Positions 5,910 through 6,312 of a stretch of DNA of 6,312 nt are shown one piece after another; within the stretch, counting starts at the first letter, position 1, and each line of letters begins with the position of its first letter. The notes under the pieces were generated by a model. The model saw only the letters and a list, made by a program, of their open reading frames with translations. It made no database searches and had not been told where the DNA came from. The translations under genes were made by a program, and so were the position numbers. Source of the DNA: Actinomycetota bacterium (GTDB taxonomy: Bacteria; Actinomycetota; Thermoleophilia; UBA2241); contig PLTW01000144.1 in assembly GCA_003164655.1 (NCBI GenBank), forward strand, positions 1 to 6,312. The letters are read 5' to 3'.

Positions 5910-5932
5910 ATCCTACAGGTCTTCGACGACCT
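5910..5932 (-). promoter_or_regulatory. Candidate promoter of the deacetylase gene with imperfect palindrome
   Basis: On the minus strand TAGGAT (5915 down to 5910) fits TAnnnT and is preceded by CTG. Transcription would begin near 5903 and give a leader of about 64 bases. Immediately upstream, AGGTCTTCGACGACCT (5917-5932, plus strand) is a 16-base palindrome with 7 of 8 pairs matching. It would overlap the region contacted by RNA polymerase and could be an operator. No clear -35 was found. Confidence 0.35.
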
Positions 5933-6053
5933 TGCGACCGCCGGGCGAGAGGCAGCGCGCGAGCCGCCACTGAGCATGAGCGCCGGTGCCGAAGGCGCTT
6001 CCGGGGTGACATCGCAGCGGTGGTCGGCGCGACCGGCCGGTTCGCTCCGGGCG

Positions 6054-6072
6054 ATGTGCTACGCTCGCGCCA
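6054..6072 (+). promoter_or_regulatory. Extended -10 promoter of recQ, probably leaderless
   Basis: ATGTGCTACGCT (6054-6065) holds TGC followed by TACGCT. Six bases (CGCGCC) separate it from ATG 6072, so the transcript should start at or beside the start codon. No ribosome-binding site is present. The arrangement repeats that at rlmKL base for base in its ATGTGCTA core and in its 18-base offset from the ATG. Confidence 0.55.
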
Positions 6073-6312
6073 TGTCGCCCGACCCCCAGTCGGCTCAGCC
6101 GTCGTCCGCACCCGCCCCTTCGGCAGCCGCAGCGTCCGCCGCCGCCTCTCCAGCCGCCGGCTCGGCGGCGGCCGCCATACTGCACCGCGTCTTCGGCTTT
6201 CGCGAGTTCCGGCCCTACCAGCAGGAGATCGTCGACCACCTGGTCGCCGGCGGCGACGCGTTCGTACTCATGCCGACCGGCGGCGGCAAGTCGCTCTGCT
6301 ACCAGATCCCGG
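6072..6312 (+). CDS. recQ: ATP-dependent DNA helicase RecQ, N-terminal part (cut by window end)
   Basis: The first 80 codons of a RecQ-family 3'-to-5' DNA helicase acting in recombination, fork repair and unwinding of joint molecules. Residues 41-50, FGFREFRPYQ, are RecQ motif 0 with the adenine-contacting Gln. MPTGGGKS at 67-74 is the Walker A motif with K73 and S74, followed by LCYQIP as in E. coli RecQ. The remaining motifs and the RQC and HRDC domains lie beyond the window, so completeness cannot be judged. An Ala/Ser/Pro-rich tail of about 35 residues precedes the helicase domain, which in most RecQ proteins starts within the first 10-15 residues. There is no in-frame ATG, GTG or TTG between 6072 and motif 0, and the promoter placement supports ATG 6072. 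The gene is divergent from the deacetylase. Confidence 0.93.
   Translation, partial: MSPDPQSAQPSSAPAPSAAAASAAASPAAGSAAAAILHRVFGFREFRPYQQEIVDHLVAGGDAFVLMPTGGGKSLCYQIP

Noticed and set aside
5840..5977. Extension of the deacetylase upstream to 5977
   Set aside because: The 46 extra residues are Arg/Ser-rich, would precede the signal helix, and would cover the ribosome site and candidate promoter; the TTG at 5839 has an excellent ribosome site.
1..6312. Defence island, toxin-antitoxin pair, prophage or mobile element
   Set aside because: No nuclease, toxin, integrase or transposase motifs and no target-site duplications; recQ and the PPC gene are ordinary chromosomal genes.

Overview
The window is GC-rich (about 70% by eye) with dense, strongly codon-biased genes on both strands, extended -10 promoters of the form TGnTAnnnT, and a fused RlmK/RlmL rRNA methyltransferase. 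This fits a high-GC actinobacterium, and I lean towards the Coriobacteriia or a related anaerobic lineage. That placement is inference from general knowledge, not from a search. No phage, transposase, CRISPR array, tRNA, rRNA or recognisable defence system is present.

Layout: positions 1-160 hold the possible tail of an upstream gene and a degenerate ~38-bp tandem repeat. Two forward genes follow: a HAD-superfamily phosphatase (161-832), whose best ribosome site points at an ACG codon, and a 139-aa conserved protein of unknown function (926-1345). A 22-bp perfect palindrome at 1362-1383 separates them from the convergent PPC/DUF296 gene (1415-1858, minus). That gene is divergent from rlmKL (1960-4356, plus). 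The two share a compact control region with mirrored GTGCTA promoter elements and two GGCACGTG boxes. rlmKL runs into the convergent gene for a secreted polysaccharide deacetylase (4376-5839, minus, TTG start) with only 19 bases between the stops. A 232-base divergent spacer leads to the start of recQ (6072 to the window end, plus).

The genes do not form one pathway. They cover rRNA modification, DNA repair, envelope glycan editing, a HAD phosphatase, a PPC-domain protein and an unknown protein, each apparently with its own promoter. I do not see a new multi-gene system. The observations most worth following are a ~42-codon low-complexity in-frame insertion beside the catalytic NPPY motif of the RlmL half, identical leaderless-type promoter placement at rlmKL and recQ, and the symmetric PPC/rlmKL control region.
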